Below, piece by piece: positions 21,203 to 31,397 of a stretch of 64,000 nt of DNA (position 1 is its first letter; the number at the start of each line of letters is the position of its first letter). Source of the stretch: Enterobacteriaceae endosymbiont of Donacia cincticornis (lineage in GTDB: Bacteria; Pseudomonadota; Gammaproteobacteria; Enterobacterales; Enterobacteriaceae); NCBI RefSeq assembly GCF_012568845.1, contig NZ_CP046194.1, positions 126,385 to 190,384 of the forward strand, written 5' to 3'. The position numbers and the translations under genes are program-made. The notes below the pieces were generated by a model, which saw only the letters and a list, made by a program, of their open reading frames with translations, did no database searches and was not told the origin of the DNA.

Positions 21203-22684
21203 ATGGAATATATAACAGATAAAATAATTTTTCCAAATAAAATTCTATTAGATTGTATGGTAATACCTATATTTGAAACATATAAACTTTCTAAAATTAC
21301 AGAAAATATAAATCAAATATCTAATAATTATATATTAAATATTTTAAAAGAAAATAATATAAAAGGTAAAATTAATCAAAATATTACTTTATATAATATT
21401 CCTAATATTTTATGTAAAAAAATTTTAATTGTTGGTTGTGGTATTAAAGATGAACTTAATAGATATAAAAATAAATTAGTTATTCATAATACTATTAATA
21501 TCTTAAAAAAATTCTTTCTTAAAGAAATCTACTGGTATCTTACAGATGTAAAAATTAATAATCTTAATTTGTATTGGAATATAAGAGATACAATAGATAC
21601 TATTGAACATGATACTTATCAATTTAAAAAATTTAAAAAAAATAAAAATTTTTTTAAAGCAAAAATAAAATTTATTATTAATAATACTAATAAAAATATT
21701 TATCATGTTGCTATTAAACATTCTAAAGCTATTAATTTAGGTATAAAAAAAGCAAAAGATTTAGCTAATTTACCACCAAATATATGTACTCCTAAATTTT
21801 TATCAAAAAAAGCAAAAAAATTAACAACAAAATATAAAAATATTTCTGTAAAAATTTTCGACAAAAAAGATCTCAAACAAATAGGTATGAATGCTTATTT
21901 AGCTGTAAGTAAAGGATCAAAAAATAAACCTTTTATGTCGATAATAGAATATCATAATAATGATTCACAACCTATAGTATTATTAGGTAAAGGCATTACT
22001 TTTGATTCAGGAGGATTATCTTTAAAACCTAGTACTAATATGAGCGAAATGAAATATGATATGTGTGGCGCAGCAGCAGTATATGGTACTATATGTACAA
22101 TAGCTGAATTACAATTACCTATAAATATTATTGCTATTTTAGCTGGATGTGAAAATATGCCTGGTAATAATGCATATAGACCAGGTGATATTATAAAAAC
22201 ATTATCTGGTACTACTGTAGAAATCACAAATACAGATGCAGAAGGGCGTTTAGTTTTATGTGATATATTAACTTATATTAAAAAATATAATCCTAAATAT
22301 GTTATTGATATAGCTACTTTAACAGGAGCGTGTGTTATTGCATTAGGAAATAATATAAGTGGTTTAATGTCTAATAATAAAATTTTATCTAATAAAATTA
22401 TAAAAGCTTCATTAGAAACAAATGATCGTGTTTGGGAATTACCTATTGATGATATTGATTATATCAACCAATTAAAATCTAATTTTGCCAATTTAATTAA
22501 TAGTAGTAGTAGTAATAGTGCAGGAGCAATTACTGCAGCTTGTTTTTTATCTAAATTTACTAATAAATATAATTGGGCTCATATAGATATAGCTGGTACA
22601 GCATGGTATTACATAAATAATAAAGCCATTGCTTCAGGAAGACCAATTAATATGTTAAGTCAATTTTTAATAAATCAAATATAA
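21203..22684 (+). CDS. pepA: Leucyl aminopeptidase PepA
   Basis: PepA is a hexameric cytosolic aminopeptidase with two metal ions, used in peptide turnover; in E. coli it also takes part in site-specific recombination and pyrimidine regulation. The metal-binding and catalytic motifs GKGITFDSGG and NTDAEGRLVL are intact in the C-terminal domain, while the N-terminal domain (residues 1-160) is poorly conserved and rich in Asn, Ile and Lys. Length 493 against 503 in E. coli. An AAAGGAA ribosome-binding site precedes the ATG. It is followed by valS after 49 bp; holC, which lies between them in E. coli, is gone. Confidence 0.96.
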   Translation: MEYITDKIIFPNKILLDCMVIPIFETYKLSKITENINQISNNYILNILKENNIKGKINQNITLYNIPNILCKKILIVGCGIKDELNRYKNKLVIHNTINILKKFFLKEIYWYLTDVKINNLNLYWNIRDTIDTIEHDTYQFKKFKKNKNFFKAKIKFIINNTNKNIYHVAIKHSKAINLGIKKAKDLANLPPNICTPKFLSKKAKKLTTKYKNISVKIFDKKDLKQIGMNAYLAVSKGSKNKPFMSIIEYHNNDSQPIVLLGKGITFDSGGLSLKPSTNMSEMKYDMCGAAAVYGTICTIAELQLPINIIAILAGCENMPGNNAYRPGDIIKTLSGTTVEITNTDAEGRLVLCDILTYIKKYNPKYVIDIATLTGACVIALGNNISGLMSNNKILSNKIIKASLETNDRVWELPIDDIDYINQLKSNFANLINSSSSNSAGAITAACFLSKFTNKYNWAHIDIAGTAWYYINNKAIASGRPINMLSQFLINQI

Positions 22685-22733
22685 TAATTATTAATTATCA
22701 CATAAATTTTATTTATACAGGATATTTCCTATT

Positions 22734-25526
22734 ATGGAAAAAATATATGATTCAAAAAAATTTGAACAAAAAATTTATAATTATTGGGAAGATAATAATT
22801 TTTTAAAAAATAATTTTAATAGTTCTAAAAAATGTTTTTCTATTATGGTACCTCCACCTAATATTACAGGTTATTTACATATCGGACATGCTTTACAATA
22901 TACATTAATTGATATTTTAGTACGTTATCATAGAATGTTAGGAAAAAATATATTATGTCAGGTAGGAATAGATCATGCAGGTATTGCTACCCAAAATTTG
23001 ATAGAACAAAAAATTTTTAATAAAACTGGGAAAACAAAAAATTCTTATAGCAAAGAATTTTTATTACATAATATTTGGAAATGGAAAAATAAATATTGTA
23101 AAATTATTTACAAACAAATGAAACGTTTAGGTTTATCTGCAGATTGGGAAAAAACAAGATTTACAATGGATGAAAAATTTATTAAATCTGTAAAAAAAAT
23201 TTTTATTATTCTTTACAATAAGAATTTAATTTATAAAAAAAAAAGATTAATACATTGGGATCTAAAACTTAAAACAGTAATATCAGATTTAGAAGTAGAA
23301 CATAAAAAACTTAAAACAAATTTATGGTACATAAAATATTTATTTACAGATAAAATTACAACTTGTGAAAAAAAAAATTATTTAGTAGTAGCTACAACTA
23401 GACCTGAAACTTTATTAGCAGATACTGCTATAGCAGTTAATCCTCTAGATAAAAGATATAATAATTTAATTGGTAAATTTGTAATTGTTCCTTTAATACA
23501 TCGTAAAATACCTATTATTGCTGATCATTATGCTAAAATTACAAAAGGTACAGGATGTGTAAAAATTAGTCCTGCTCATGATTTTAATGATTATGAAATC
23601 GCAATTAAACATAATTTACCTTTAATTAATATTTTAGATTTAGATGGAAACATTTTAAAAACTTATCAAATATTAGGTAATAAAAAAAAAATTACATATT
23701 TTAATAAAAATATTCCTAATAATTTACAAAAAATAAATTTTCTTAAAGCAAGAAAAATAATAATAAATGAAATAATTAATGAAGGTTTATTAGATAGATA
23801 TGAAATGAAAAATACATTAATTCCATTTAGTACTCGAAGTAATACTATTACTATTCCTATGTTAACTAATCAATGGTATTTAAAAACTAAAATTTTATCT
23901 AGAGAAGCCATTAATGCAGTAAAAAATAAAAAAATAATTTTTTTCCCTAAAAAATATAAAAATATGTTTTATGCATGGATGAATAATATTCAAGATTGGT
24001 GTATATCTAGACAATTATTATGGGGACATAAAATACCAGCATGGTATGATATAAAAAATAATATTTATGTAGGGAATAATGAAGAAGAAATTAGAAAAAA
24101 ATATAATTTAGATAAAAATATTTTTTTAAAACAAGATACTGATGTATTAGATACTTGGTTTTCTTCTAGTTTATGGACATTTATTACTCTAGATTGGCCT
24201 AATAATAAAAATTTTTTTTTATTTCATCCTACTAATGTAATTATAAGTGGTTTTGATATTATATTTTTTTGGATATCTAGAATGATAATGATGACAATGT
24301 ATTTTGTTAAAAATAAAGAGAATATACCTCAAATCCCTTTTAAAAACATTTTTTTAACAGGATTAATAAGAGATAATAAAGGTAATAAAATGTCAAAATC
24401 TCAAGGTAATGTAATTAATCCTATGTGTTTTATCGAAGGTAATTCTTATATTAAAACAATGAAAAATTTTAACAATCACTCCTTTTTAAAAAATAAAATA
24501 TATGGAGCAGATGCTTTAAGATTTACATTAGCCGCATTATCGTCTACAGGACGTGATATTTATTGGGATATAACAAGATTAGAAGGTTATCGTAATTTTT
24601 GTAATAAAATTTGGAACGCAAGTATTTTTATTTTAAAAAACATAAAATATGAATTTATAAAAATAAAAAAAAATTTATCTATTATCGACAGATGGATTTG
24701 GTCTGAATATTATATTGTTATTAAAAAATATACAAAAGCATTAAATACATATCGTTTCGATAATGCAGCTAATATTTTATATAATTTTATATGGAATAAA
24801 TTTTGTGATTGGTATTTAGAATATAGTAAAATAATTTTTCAGGAAAATAATCAATTAAAACATATTAGTATACATTATACATTATATAATATTTTCGAAT
24901 CTTTATTAAGGTTATCTCATCCAATAATTCCATTTATTACTGAAGTAATATGGCAAAAAATAATTCAAAACAAAAAAAATAAAAATAGTATTATGATACA
25001 ATCCTTCCCTAAAAGAAAAGATATTTTTATAGAAAAAAAAATAATAAGTATTTTTAATACTTTTATTAGTATGGTAACTATAATTCGTAATTATAGATCA
25101 GAAATGAATATCAAAAATAAAATAAAAATTAATTTATATGTAAAAAATATAAATGATAAATTTTATGTTTTTTTTAAAAAATATTTAAATGTTTTTAAAA
25201 AATTTGTAAATATTAATAATATTTTTTTTATAAAAAAAAATATTAATTTTCCTAATAAAACTTTTATTAATAATATAAATAGTATTGAATTTGCTATACA
25301 ATTAAATAATAATTTTATTGATCAAAAAAAAATATTAAATAAAATAAATAAAAAAATAAATGAAAATCAAAAAATAATTAATTTTTTAAATAAAAATATT
25401 CAAAATCCATCTTTTTTATCTAAAGCACCAAAAGAAATTATAAAAAAAAATTTACAAAATTTAAAAAAAAGTAAAATTGTAAAAAAAGAATTATTACAAA
25501 AATTTTTTTTAATTAAAAATTTATAA
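22734..25526 (+). CDS. valS: Valyl-tRNA synthetase ValS
   Basis: ValS charges tRNA-Val and edits mis-activated threonine. The class I signatures are YLHIGHALQ near residue 45 and NKMSKSQGN in the second catalytic half. The editing domain between them keeps ATTRPETLLADTA and GTGCVKISPAHDFNDYE. The anticodon-binding domain keeps NKFCDWYLEYSK, and the C-terminal coiled coil is present but very Lys/Asn/Ile rich. Length 930 against 951 in E. coli. Confidence 0.98.
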   Translation: MEKIYDSKKFEQKIYNYWEDNNFLKNNFNSSKKCFSIMVPPPNITGYLHIGHALQYTLIDILVRYHRMLGKNILCQVGIDHAGIATQNLIEQKIFNKTGKTKNSYSKEFLLHNIWKWKNKYCKIIYKQMKRLGLSADWEKTRFTMDEKFIKSVKKIFIILYNKNLIYKKKRLIHWDLKLKTVISDLEVEHKKLKTNLWYIKYLFTDKITTCEKKNYLVVATTRPETLLADTAIAVNPLDKRYNNLIGKFVIVPLIHRKIPIIADHYAKITKGTGCVKISPAHDFNDYEIAIKHNLPLINILDLDGNILKTYQILGNKKKITYFNKNIPNNLQKINFLKARKIIINEIINEGLLDRYEMKNTLIPFSTRSNTITIPMLTNQWYLKTKILSREAINAVKNKKIIFFPKKYKNMFYAWMNNIQDWCISRQLLWGHKIPAWYDIKNNIYVGNNEEEIRKKYNLDKNIFLKQDTDVLDTWFSSSLWTFITLDWPNNKNFFLFHPTNVIISGFDIIFFWISRMIMMTMYFVKNKENIPQIPFKNIFLTGLIRDNKGNKMSKSQGNVINPMCFIEGNSYIKTMKNFNNHSFLKNKIYGADALRFTLAALSSTGRDIYWDITRLEGYRNFCNKIWNASIFILKNIKYEFIKIKKNLSIIDRWIWSEYYIVIKKYTKALNTYRFDNAANILYNFIWNKFCDWYLEYSKIIFQENNQLKHISIHYTLYNIFESLLRLSHPIIPFITEVIWQKIIQNKKNKNSIMIQSFPKRKDIFIEKKIISIFNTFISMVTIIRNYRSEMNIKNKIKINLYVKNINDKFYVFFKKYLNVFKKFVNINNIFFIKKNINFPNKTFINNINSIEFAIQLNNNFIDQKKILNKINKKINENQKIINFLNKNIQNPSFLSKAPKEIIKKNLQNLKKSKIVKKELLQKFFLIKNL

Positions 25527-25576
25527 AATTTTACTTTATATATATTTTATATTTTTTTTAAAAAAGGATTTATATT

Positions 25577-26617
25577 ATGAATCAATTTTACAATAAACAT
25601 TTTTTAAAATTATTAGATTTTTCTAAAAAAGATCTTTATAAATTAATTACAATTTCAGAAAAATTAAAATATAATAAAAAAAATTTTAAAGAAAAAAAAT
25701 TATTAATTGGTAAAAATGTTATTCTTATATTTGAAAAAAATTCTACACGTACTAGATGTTCTTTTGAAATAGCTTGTTTTGATCAAGGAGTAAATATTAC
25801 TTTTTTAAATACAAAAGATAGTCATATAGGTTATAAAGAATCATTAAAAGATTCTGCTAAAATTTTAAGCAGAATGTATGATGGATTAGAATATAGAGGA
25901 TATTATCAAAAAAATATTGAAATATTAGCTAAATATTCAACTATTCCAGTATGGAATGGTTTAACAAATGAATTTCATCCAATTCAAATATTAACAGATT
26001 TATTAACTATTAAAGAAAATATAAAAAATAAAAACATAGATCAAATTAAATTATCTTATATAGGAGACATAAATAATAATATATCCTATAGTCTTATAGA
26101 AGCATCAATAATAATAGGTTTTACATTATATTTAATTTCTCCACAAAAACTTGAATTTAAAAATAATTTTTATATTAAAAATATAATAAATAAAATTAAA
26201 TATTATAATAATATTCATATTACTAATAATATAAATATAGGTGTAAAAAATGCAGACTTTATTTATACTGATGTTTGGTTATCTATGGATGAAAAAAATT
26301 CATTTATTTTATGGGAAAATAAAATAAAACTTTTATATAATTATCAAGTTAATAAATCACTTTTAGAAAAAAGTGAAAATAATAATGTTAAAATTATGCA
26401 TTGTTTACCTTCATTACATTCATATAATCATTATAAAAAATTATTTAATAAGAATATATTATCTAAATATAATTTATATAATGGATTAGAAATAACAAAT
26501 GATGTTTTTGAGTCTGATAAAAGTATTATTTTCCAACAAGCAGAAAATAAAATTCATATAATTAAAGCTATAATGATTACTTCTTTATTAAAAGAAAATA
26601 TTAACATATTTAATTAA
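25577..26617 (+). CDS. argI: Ornithine carbamoyltransferase (ArgI/ArgF)
   Basis: This enzyme makes citrulline from ornithine and carbamoyl phosphate in arginine synthesis; CarAB, also in this window, supplies carbamoyl phosphate. The carbamoyl-phosphate loop STRTRCSFE near residue 57, NEFHPIQ, and the catalytic Cys in HCLP are present. The ornithine-binding SMG loop reads DVWLSMDEKNS, so its Gly is replaced by Asp, and the usual HCLPAFHD reads HCLPSLHS. Length 346 against 334. The E. coli order (pepA, valS, argI on one strand) is kept, minus holC, yjgN, yjgM and rraB. Confidence 0.95.
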   Translation: MNQFYNKHFLKLLDFSKKDLYKLITISEKLKYNKKNFKEKKLLIGKNVILIFEKNSTRTRCSFEIACFDQGVNITFLNTKDSHIGYKESLKDSAKILSRMYDGLEYRGYYQKNIEILAKYSTIPVWNGLTNEFHPIQILTDLLTIKENIKNKNIDQIKLSYIGDINNNISYSLIEASIIIGFTLYLISPQKLEFKNNFYIKNIINKIKYYNNIHITNNINIGVKNADFIYTDVWLSMDEKNSFILWENKIKLLYNYQVNKSLLEKSENNNVKIMHCLPSLHSYNHYKKLFNKNILSKYNLYNGLEITNDVFESDKSIIFQQAENKIHIIKAIMITSLLKENINIFN

Positions 26618-27072
26618 ATATTTTAAATTTTTATAAAAAAAATTTTTTTTAAAATTAAAAAATAAAATTTATGAAAAAATTATTTATATTTTTAAACTTT
26701 CTATTTTAGAGGATATTATGTAATAGAATGTTATTCTAACGAATATTTTATTTCTAGTAAAATATCTATTAATTTATTTACTAGATTAATTATTAGAAAA
26801 ATTAATAAATTAATATTTAAAATTTTAAAAAATATTAGGTATATTTTAAAAAAATTTATATAAAAAATATAATTAAAATAATAATTTTTTAAAAACAAAT
26901 TTAAATAATTTTAATAAAAATAATTTTTTTTATAAAACATATTTTAAAAAAAATTATAAAAATTATCTAACTTAAATTTATTTAAAAATATCTAATTTAT
27001 TTAAAATATAAAAGTTAAAATTAAAAATATTGTAATAAAAATATAATTCATATTTTATAAGGTTTAATTAAA
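26618..27072 (+). other. 455-bp gene-free spacer, possible faint potC remnant
   Basis: No intact gene is visible in this extremely A/T-rich spacer between argI and potD. Around 26725-26800 one forward frame reads SNEYFISSKISINLF, which faintly resembles the E. coli PotC stretch VNSFNSSRFGINW. PotC is normally encoded directly upstream of potD, so the position would fit. The likeness is short and could be chance in A/T-rich DNA. Nothing else is recognised. Confidence 0.25.
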
Positions 27073-28134
27073 ATGTTTTTATTTTTTAGATTAATATTCA
27101 TAGTATTAATTATATTGTTATTTCCAATAACAAAAAAATATTTAAATAAGAAAAAAATTTATCAAAATACTATTTTTTTTTATAACTGGACAGAATATGT
27201 TCCTCAAGAAATTTTAAATCAATTTACTAAAGAAACAGGTATTAAAATTGTTTATTCTACATATGATTCTAATGAAAGTATGTTTACTAAATTAAAAACT
27301 TATAAAAAACAATCATATGATTTAGTTGTTCCTTCAACATATTTTATAGTAAAAATGAAAAATGAGGGTATGATACAAAAAATTGAAAAAAAAAAAATAC
27401 CTAATTTTAAAAATTTAGATCCTAAATTTTTAAATAAATCTTTTGATTATAATAATGAATATTCTGTCCCATATATATGGGGTGCTACTGCTATAGGTGT
27501 AAATACAAAAAATATAGATTATAAACATATTAATAGTTGGAATGATTTATGGAATCCAAAATATTATAAATCTATTTCCTTAATAGATGATGCTAAAGAA
27601 GTATTCCAAATGTCATTAATAAAATTAAAATTACCAATAAATACTACTAATATTAATGATTTAAATAAAGCTTTTATAGAATTAAAAAAATTAATGCCTA
27701 ATGTTATTTCTTTTAATTCTGATAATCCTGGATATTCTTTTGTTGAGGGATCTGTAAATATAGGTATGATTTGGAATGGATCTGCTTATGCTATTCAAAA
27801 ATTAGGTATACCTTTTAAATTTATTTGGCCTAAAGAAGGTAGTATTTTTTGGATGGATAGTTTTGTTATTCCTAGCAATGCAAAAAATAAAGAAGGAGCC
27901 TTAAAATTAATTAATTTTTTACTTAGACCTGATATTGCTGCAAAAATAGTAAAAAAAATAGGTTTTTCTACTCCAAATTTAGAAGCAAAAAAATTATTAC
28001 CATTAGAAATTATTAATAATAAGATATTATATCCTGATGATAAAATTATTAATAATGGTATATGGCAAAATAATAGTAATGTTTATATAAGTAAACAATA
28101 TGAAATATATTTTCAAAAATTAAAAAATTTATAA
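27073..28134 (+). CDS. potD: Spermidine/putrescine-binding protein PotD
   Basis: PotD is the substrate-binding component of the PotABCD polyamine ABC importer and normally acts in the periplasm. Similarity to E. coli PotD is strong through the mature part: FYNWTEYVPQEILNQF, YDLVVPSTYF, PYIWGATAIGVN, MIWNGSAYA, FWMDSFVIP and GALKLINFLLRPDIAAK. Length 353 against 348. The N-terminal 25 residues form a hydrophobic helix, but no clear signal-peptidase cleavage site follows it, only charged KKYLNKKK, so the protein may stay anchored. PotA, PotB and PotC are not adjacent. Either they are elsewhere or PotD now works with another transporter. Confidence 0.93.
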   Translation: MFLFFRLIFIVLIILLFPITKKYLNKKKIYQNTIFFYNWTEYVPQEILNQFTKETGIKIVYSTYDSNESMFTKLKTYKKQSYDLVVPSTYFIVKMKNEGMIQKIEKKKIPNFKNLDPKFLNKSFDYNNEYSVPYIWGATAIGVNTKNIDYKHINSWNDLWNPKYYKSISLIDDAKEVFQMSLIKLKLPINTTNINDLNKAFIELKKLMPNVISFNSDNPGYSFVEGSVNIGMIWNGSAYAIQKLGIPFKFIWPKEGSIFWMDSFVIPSNAKNKEGALKLINFLLRPDIAAKIVKKIGFSTPNLEAKKLLPLEIINNKILYPDDKIINNGIWQNNSNVYISKQYEIYFQKLKNL

Positions 28135-28232
28135 TATTAAATGTAAAAATTATTTTATATAAAATTAGATATATATTTAATTAAATTTTAATATTAAAGT
28201 ATATTTTGTAATATATAAAATTATAAATTTTC

Positions 28233-28262
28233 TTGACATATTAATAAAATATAATATATATT
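28233..28262 (+). promoter_or_regulatory. Sigma-70 promoter of tRNA-Asn
   Basis: A perfect -35 TTGACA lies at 28233-28238. Candidate -10 boxes are TATATA at 28255-28260 (16-bp spacer) or TATATT at 28257-28262 (18-bp spacer). The tRNA gene begins about 18 bases further on. Confidence 0.7.
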
Positions 28263-28279
28263 ACTTATAAATTTATTAA

Positions 28280-28352
28280 TCCTCTGTAGTTCAGTTGGTA
28301 GAACGGCGGACTGTTAATCCGTATGTCACTGGTTCGAATCCAGTCAGGGGAG
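28280..28352 (+). tRNA. tRNA-Asn (anticodon GTT)
   Basis: A 73-nt tRNA nearly identical to E. coli tRNA-Asn. The acceptor stem pairs TCCTCTG with CAGGGGA (one G-T pair), the D-arm is AGTTCAGTTGGTAGAAC, the anticodon GTT is at 28313-28315, and the T-arm contains GGTTCGAATCC. Discriminator is G. The 3' CCA is not encoded; the following bases are TAAAAT. Confidence 0.98.
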
Positions 28353-28422
28353 TAAAATATTTTTCAAATCATAAAATATATTTTATTAAATAATTAAATT
28401 ATATTTTTTATAAGGTATATAT

Positions 28423-29334
28423 ATGATAATGAAATTAAACCAAATTTTAAAAAAAAAAATTATAATAGAAGAACTTTTTTCAATACAAGATGTAGTTCGT
28501 TGGATAGCAAGTTGTTTTAATATGGCCAATTTGTGGTATGGACATGGTAGTAATAATCCATGGGATGAAGCAATTAATTTAGTTTTACCTTTATTAGGAT
28601 TACCTCCATATATTTGGAATATGGTTTATAAATCTAAATTATCTATTAAAGAACGTAAAATTATTTATAAATTAGTAATAAAACGTATAAAAAAAAGAAT
28701 TCCTGTAGTTTATTTAACAAATAAAACTTGGTTTTGTGGGCATGAATTATATATTGATAATAGAGTATTAATACCTAGATCTCCTATTTCTGAATTAATT
28801 AATAATAAATTTAAATCAATTATTCCTTCTCATAATCATCCTAAACACATATTAGATTTATGTACAGGAAGTGGATGTATTGCTATTGCATGTGCATATT
28901 TATTTCCTAATGCTTATATAGATGCTGTAGATATTTCTTTAGATGCAATTAATGTGGTTGAATATAATATTCAATTACATGGGTTAGAAAATTGTATTAC
29001 TCCTATATGTAGTAATTTATTTGATAAATTATCTAAATATAATTATGATTTAATTATTAGTAATCCACCATATGTAAATAAAAAAGATATAAATTTTCTA
29101 CCAAAAGAATACTCATATGAACCTAAAATAGGATTCATTGCTAAAAATAAGGGTATAGAAATTATTGAAAAAATAATCTCTATATCACCTTTATATCTTA
29201 AAAAAAAGGGTATTTTAATTTGTGAAGTTGGAGATAAAATGATAAATATTATAGAAAAATATCCAAATATAAATTTTCAATGGTTAAATATAAAAAATGG
29301 AGGAATAGGTATATTTAAAATTGAAAATAAATAA
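28423..29334 (+). CDS. prmB: Ribosomal protein L3 glutamine methyltransferase PrmB
   Basis: PrmB methylates a glutamine of ribosomal protein L3 with S-adenosylmethionine. The SAM motif LDLCTGSGCIAIACAY is near residue 145, and the catalytic NPPYV is near residue 213. The N-terminal recognition region keeps NLWYGHGSNNPWDEA and the core keeps TWFCGHELYIDNRVL(I)PRSPI. Length 303 against 310 in E. coli. Two Met codons (MIM) lie at the start and either could be used. It is 41 bp upstream of aroC, as in E. coli. Confidence 0.97.
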   Translation: MIMKLNQILKKKIIIEELFSIQDVVRWIASCFNMANLWYGHGSNNPWDEAINLVLPLLGLPPYIWNMVYKSKLSIKERKIIYKLVIKRIKKRIPVVYLTNKTWFCGHELYIDNRVLIPRSPISELINNKFKSIIPSHNHPKHILDLCTGSGCIAIACAYLFPNAYIDAVDISLDAINVVEYNIQLHGLENCITPICSNLFDKLSKYNYDLIISNPPYVNKKDINFLPKEYSYEPKIGFIAKNKGIEIIEKIISISPLYLKKKGILICEVGDKMINIIEKYPNINFQWLNIKNGGIGIFKIENK

Positions 29335-29375
29335 TATATATAAAATATAATAAAATATTATAGGAGCAAACTTGA

Positions 29376-30446
29376 ATGTCAGGTAATAGTATTGGAAAAT
29401 TATTTACAGTTACAACTTTTGGTGAATCACATGGTGAATCTTTAGGATGTATAATTGATGGTGTACCACCAAAAATTCCATTGACACTAATAGATATACA
29501 AAAAGATTTAGACAGAAGAAAACCAGGAATATCTAAATATATTTCTCCCCGTAAAGAATTAGATAAAGTAAAAATTTTATCTGGTGTGTTTAATAATTTA
29601 ACAACTGGTACAAGTATTGGTTTATTAATAAATAATGTTGATGTTAAATCTGAAGATTATCAAAAAATCAAAAATATTTTTCGTCCTGGACATGCAGATT
29701 ATACTTATGAAAAAAAATATGGTATTCGTGATTATAGAGGCGGAGGACGTTCTTCAGCTAGAGAAACAACGATGCGTGTTGCAGCAGGAGCTATAGCTAA
29801 AAAATATTTAGCTATGAAATATAATATAAAAATTAAAGGTTATTTATCTCAAATGGGTGATATTATTTGTAATTTTGATAGTTGGAAAGAAGTAGATAAA
29901 AATCCTTTTTTTTGTCCAAATAAGTATCAAATAAAATCATTAAAAAATAAAATTAATCATTTAAAAAATGATGGTGATTCTATAGGTGCTAAAATTACTA
30001 TTATTATAAAAAATGTACCTGTAGGATTAGGAGAACCAGTATTTGATAAATTAGATGCTGAATTAGCTTATGCATTAATGAGTATTAATGCAGTAAAAGG
30101 TATTGAAATAGGTGATGGATTTAATTGTATAAATAAATTAGGAAGTAATTATAGAGATGAAATTAGAAATAATGGATTTAAAAGTAATAATTCAGGAGGA
30201 ATTTTAGGAGGTATTAGTACAGGACAAAATATTATTATTAATTTTGCAGTAAAACCTACTTCTAGTATTTCTATACCATGTAAAACTATTAATTCACTAG
30301 GAAAAGAAACATATTGTGTTACACAAGGACGACATGATCCTTGTGTAGGAATAAGAGCTGTCCCAATAGGAGAAGCAATGGTAGCAATAATTTTAATGGA
30401 TCATTTATTACGTTATCGTGCACAATGTGCTGATATTATTAATTAA
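29376..30446 (+). CDS. aroC: Chorismate synthase AroC
   Basis: AroC makes chorismate, the branch point to the aromatic amino acids and folate, using reduced FMN. The family signatures are all present: [19 protein letters not shown] near the N-terminus, [27 protein letters not shown], and the end [19 protein letters not shown]. Length 356 against 361 in E. coli. A clear TAGGAGC ribosome-binding site precedes the ATG. It ends nine bases from the convergent peroxiredoxin gene. Confidence 0.98.
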   Translation: MSGNSIGKLFTVTTFGESHGESLGCIIDGVPPKIPLTLIDIQKDLDRRKPGISKYISPRKELDKVKILSGVFNNLTTGTSIGLLINNVDVKSEDYQKIKNIFRPGHADYTYEKKYGIRDYRGGGRSSARETTMRVAAGAIAKKYLAMKYNIKIKGYLSQMGDIICNFDSWKEVDKNPFFCPNKYQIKSLKNKINHLKNDGDSIGAKITIIIKNVPVGLGEPVFDKLDAELAYALMSINAVKGIEIGDGFNCINKLGSNYRDEIRNNGFKSNNSGGILGGISTGQNIIINFAVKPTSSISIPCKTINSLGKETYCVTQGRHDPCVGIRAVPIGEAMVAIILMDHLLRYRAQCADIIN

Positions 30447-30455
30447 TATAAATAA

Positions 30456-31058
30456 TTATAATTCGTCTATATTTTGAGATAAATAATTAACAATTCCGAT
30501 AGGATTAGGAATTATACTTTTTTTACCTTTTTCCCATTGTGCAGGACATACATTACCATATTTTTCATTATGGTTTAAAGCATCAATCATACGAATTATT
30601 TCATTTATATTTCTTCCAAATGGAAGATCATTTACTAATTGATGTCTAATTATTTTTTTCTTATCTATTAAAAATACAGCTCTTAATGCTATTCCTAATT
30701 CAGGATGTTCAATACCATAAGATTTTTGAATATTTTTTTTAATATCAGAAATCATGATAAATTTAATGTGTCCAATACCTCCTTGATTAATAGGAGTATT
30801 ACGCCAAGCATAATGTACAAATTGTGAATCACATGATATACCTAAAATTTTTACTTTTCTTTTTTGAAAAGAATCTAAATGTTTATTTAATGATATAATT
30901 TCTGTAGGGCAGACAAATGTAAAATCTAAAGGCCAAAAAAATAATACAGTAACTTTATTATTTATATAATCATACAAATTAAAATTATCAATAATAGATC
31001 CATCTTCTAAAACTACAGATGCCTGAAAATCAGGAGCTTTTTTTGTTACTAAAATCAT
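30456..31058 (-). CDS. 2-Cys peroxiredoxin (AhpC/TSA family)
   Basis: This thiol peroxidase reduces hydrogen peroxide and organic peroxides. The peroxidatic Cys is in DFTFVCPTE near residue 51, and the resolving Cys in GNVCPAQW near residue 172. With 200 residues and the PFGRNINEIIRMIDALNHNEKYG stretch (shown here in short form NEIIRMIDAL), it resembles the TsaA/Prdx type found in Buchnera and Yersinia rather than the 187-residue E. coli AhpC. AhpF is not nearby, so the reductant (perhaps thioredoxin) is unknown. Confidence 0.93.
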   Translation of the reverse strand: MILVTKKAPDFQASVVLEDGSIIDNFNLYDYINNKVTVLFFWPLDFTFVCPTEIISLNKHLDSFQKRKVKILGISCDSQFVHYAWRNTPINQGGIGHIKFIMISDIKKNIQKSYGIEHPELGIALRAVFLIDKKKIIRHQLVNDLPFGRNINEIIRMIDALNHNEKYGNVCPAQWEKGKKSIIPNPIGIVNYLSQNIDEL

Positions 31059-31397
31059 ATTTACCTCAATATATTATTTTTTTATAAAAAATTAATTATC
31101 AAATAAAAAATTTTACATTATTATTTTTAATAAAAAAATTTATCATTTATAATATGTTGTATATATTTTATATCAAATTATTATTAAAATTAATAATAAT
31201 TATAATAATTTTTTATAATTTATTTATTAACCTATAAATATTATTAATTTTTTAATTTTTATATTATTAAAATTAATATTTTTTTTTAAAAAAAATAACA
31301 AAAAATTTTTTATTTTTATTTTATAAAAAATAAAATTTTAAATTTATAAATTTATTTTTAAATAAATAAAAAAATATTTATAAATAAAATTTATATT
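31059..31397. other. Gene-free A/T-rich spacer (339 bp)
   Basis: Almost pure A and T between the start of the peroxiredoxin gene and the end of apaH. No pseudogene, tRNA or convincing terminator was recognised. It must contain the peroxiredoxin promoter near 31080-31140, but no box stands out. Confidence 0.6.

Noticed and set aside
31059..31397. Possible pseudogene in the spacer between the peroxiredoxin gene and apaH
   Set aside because: Frames on both strands give only Lys/Asn/Ile/Phe strings without any recognisable motif.
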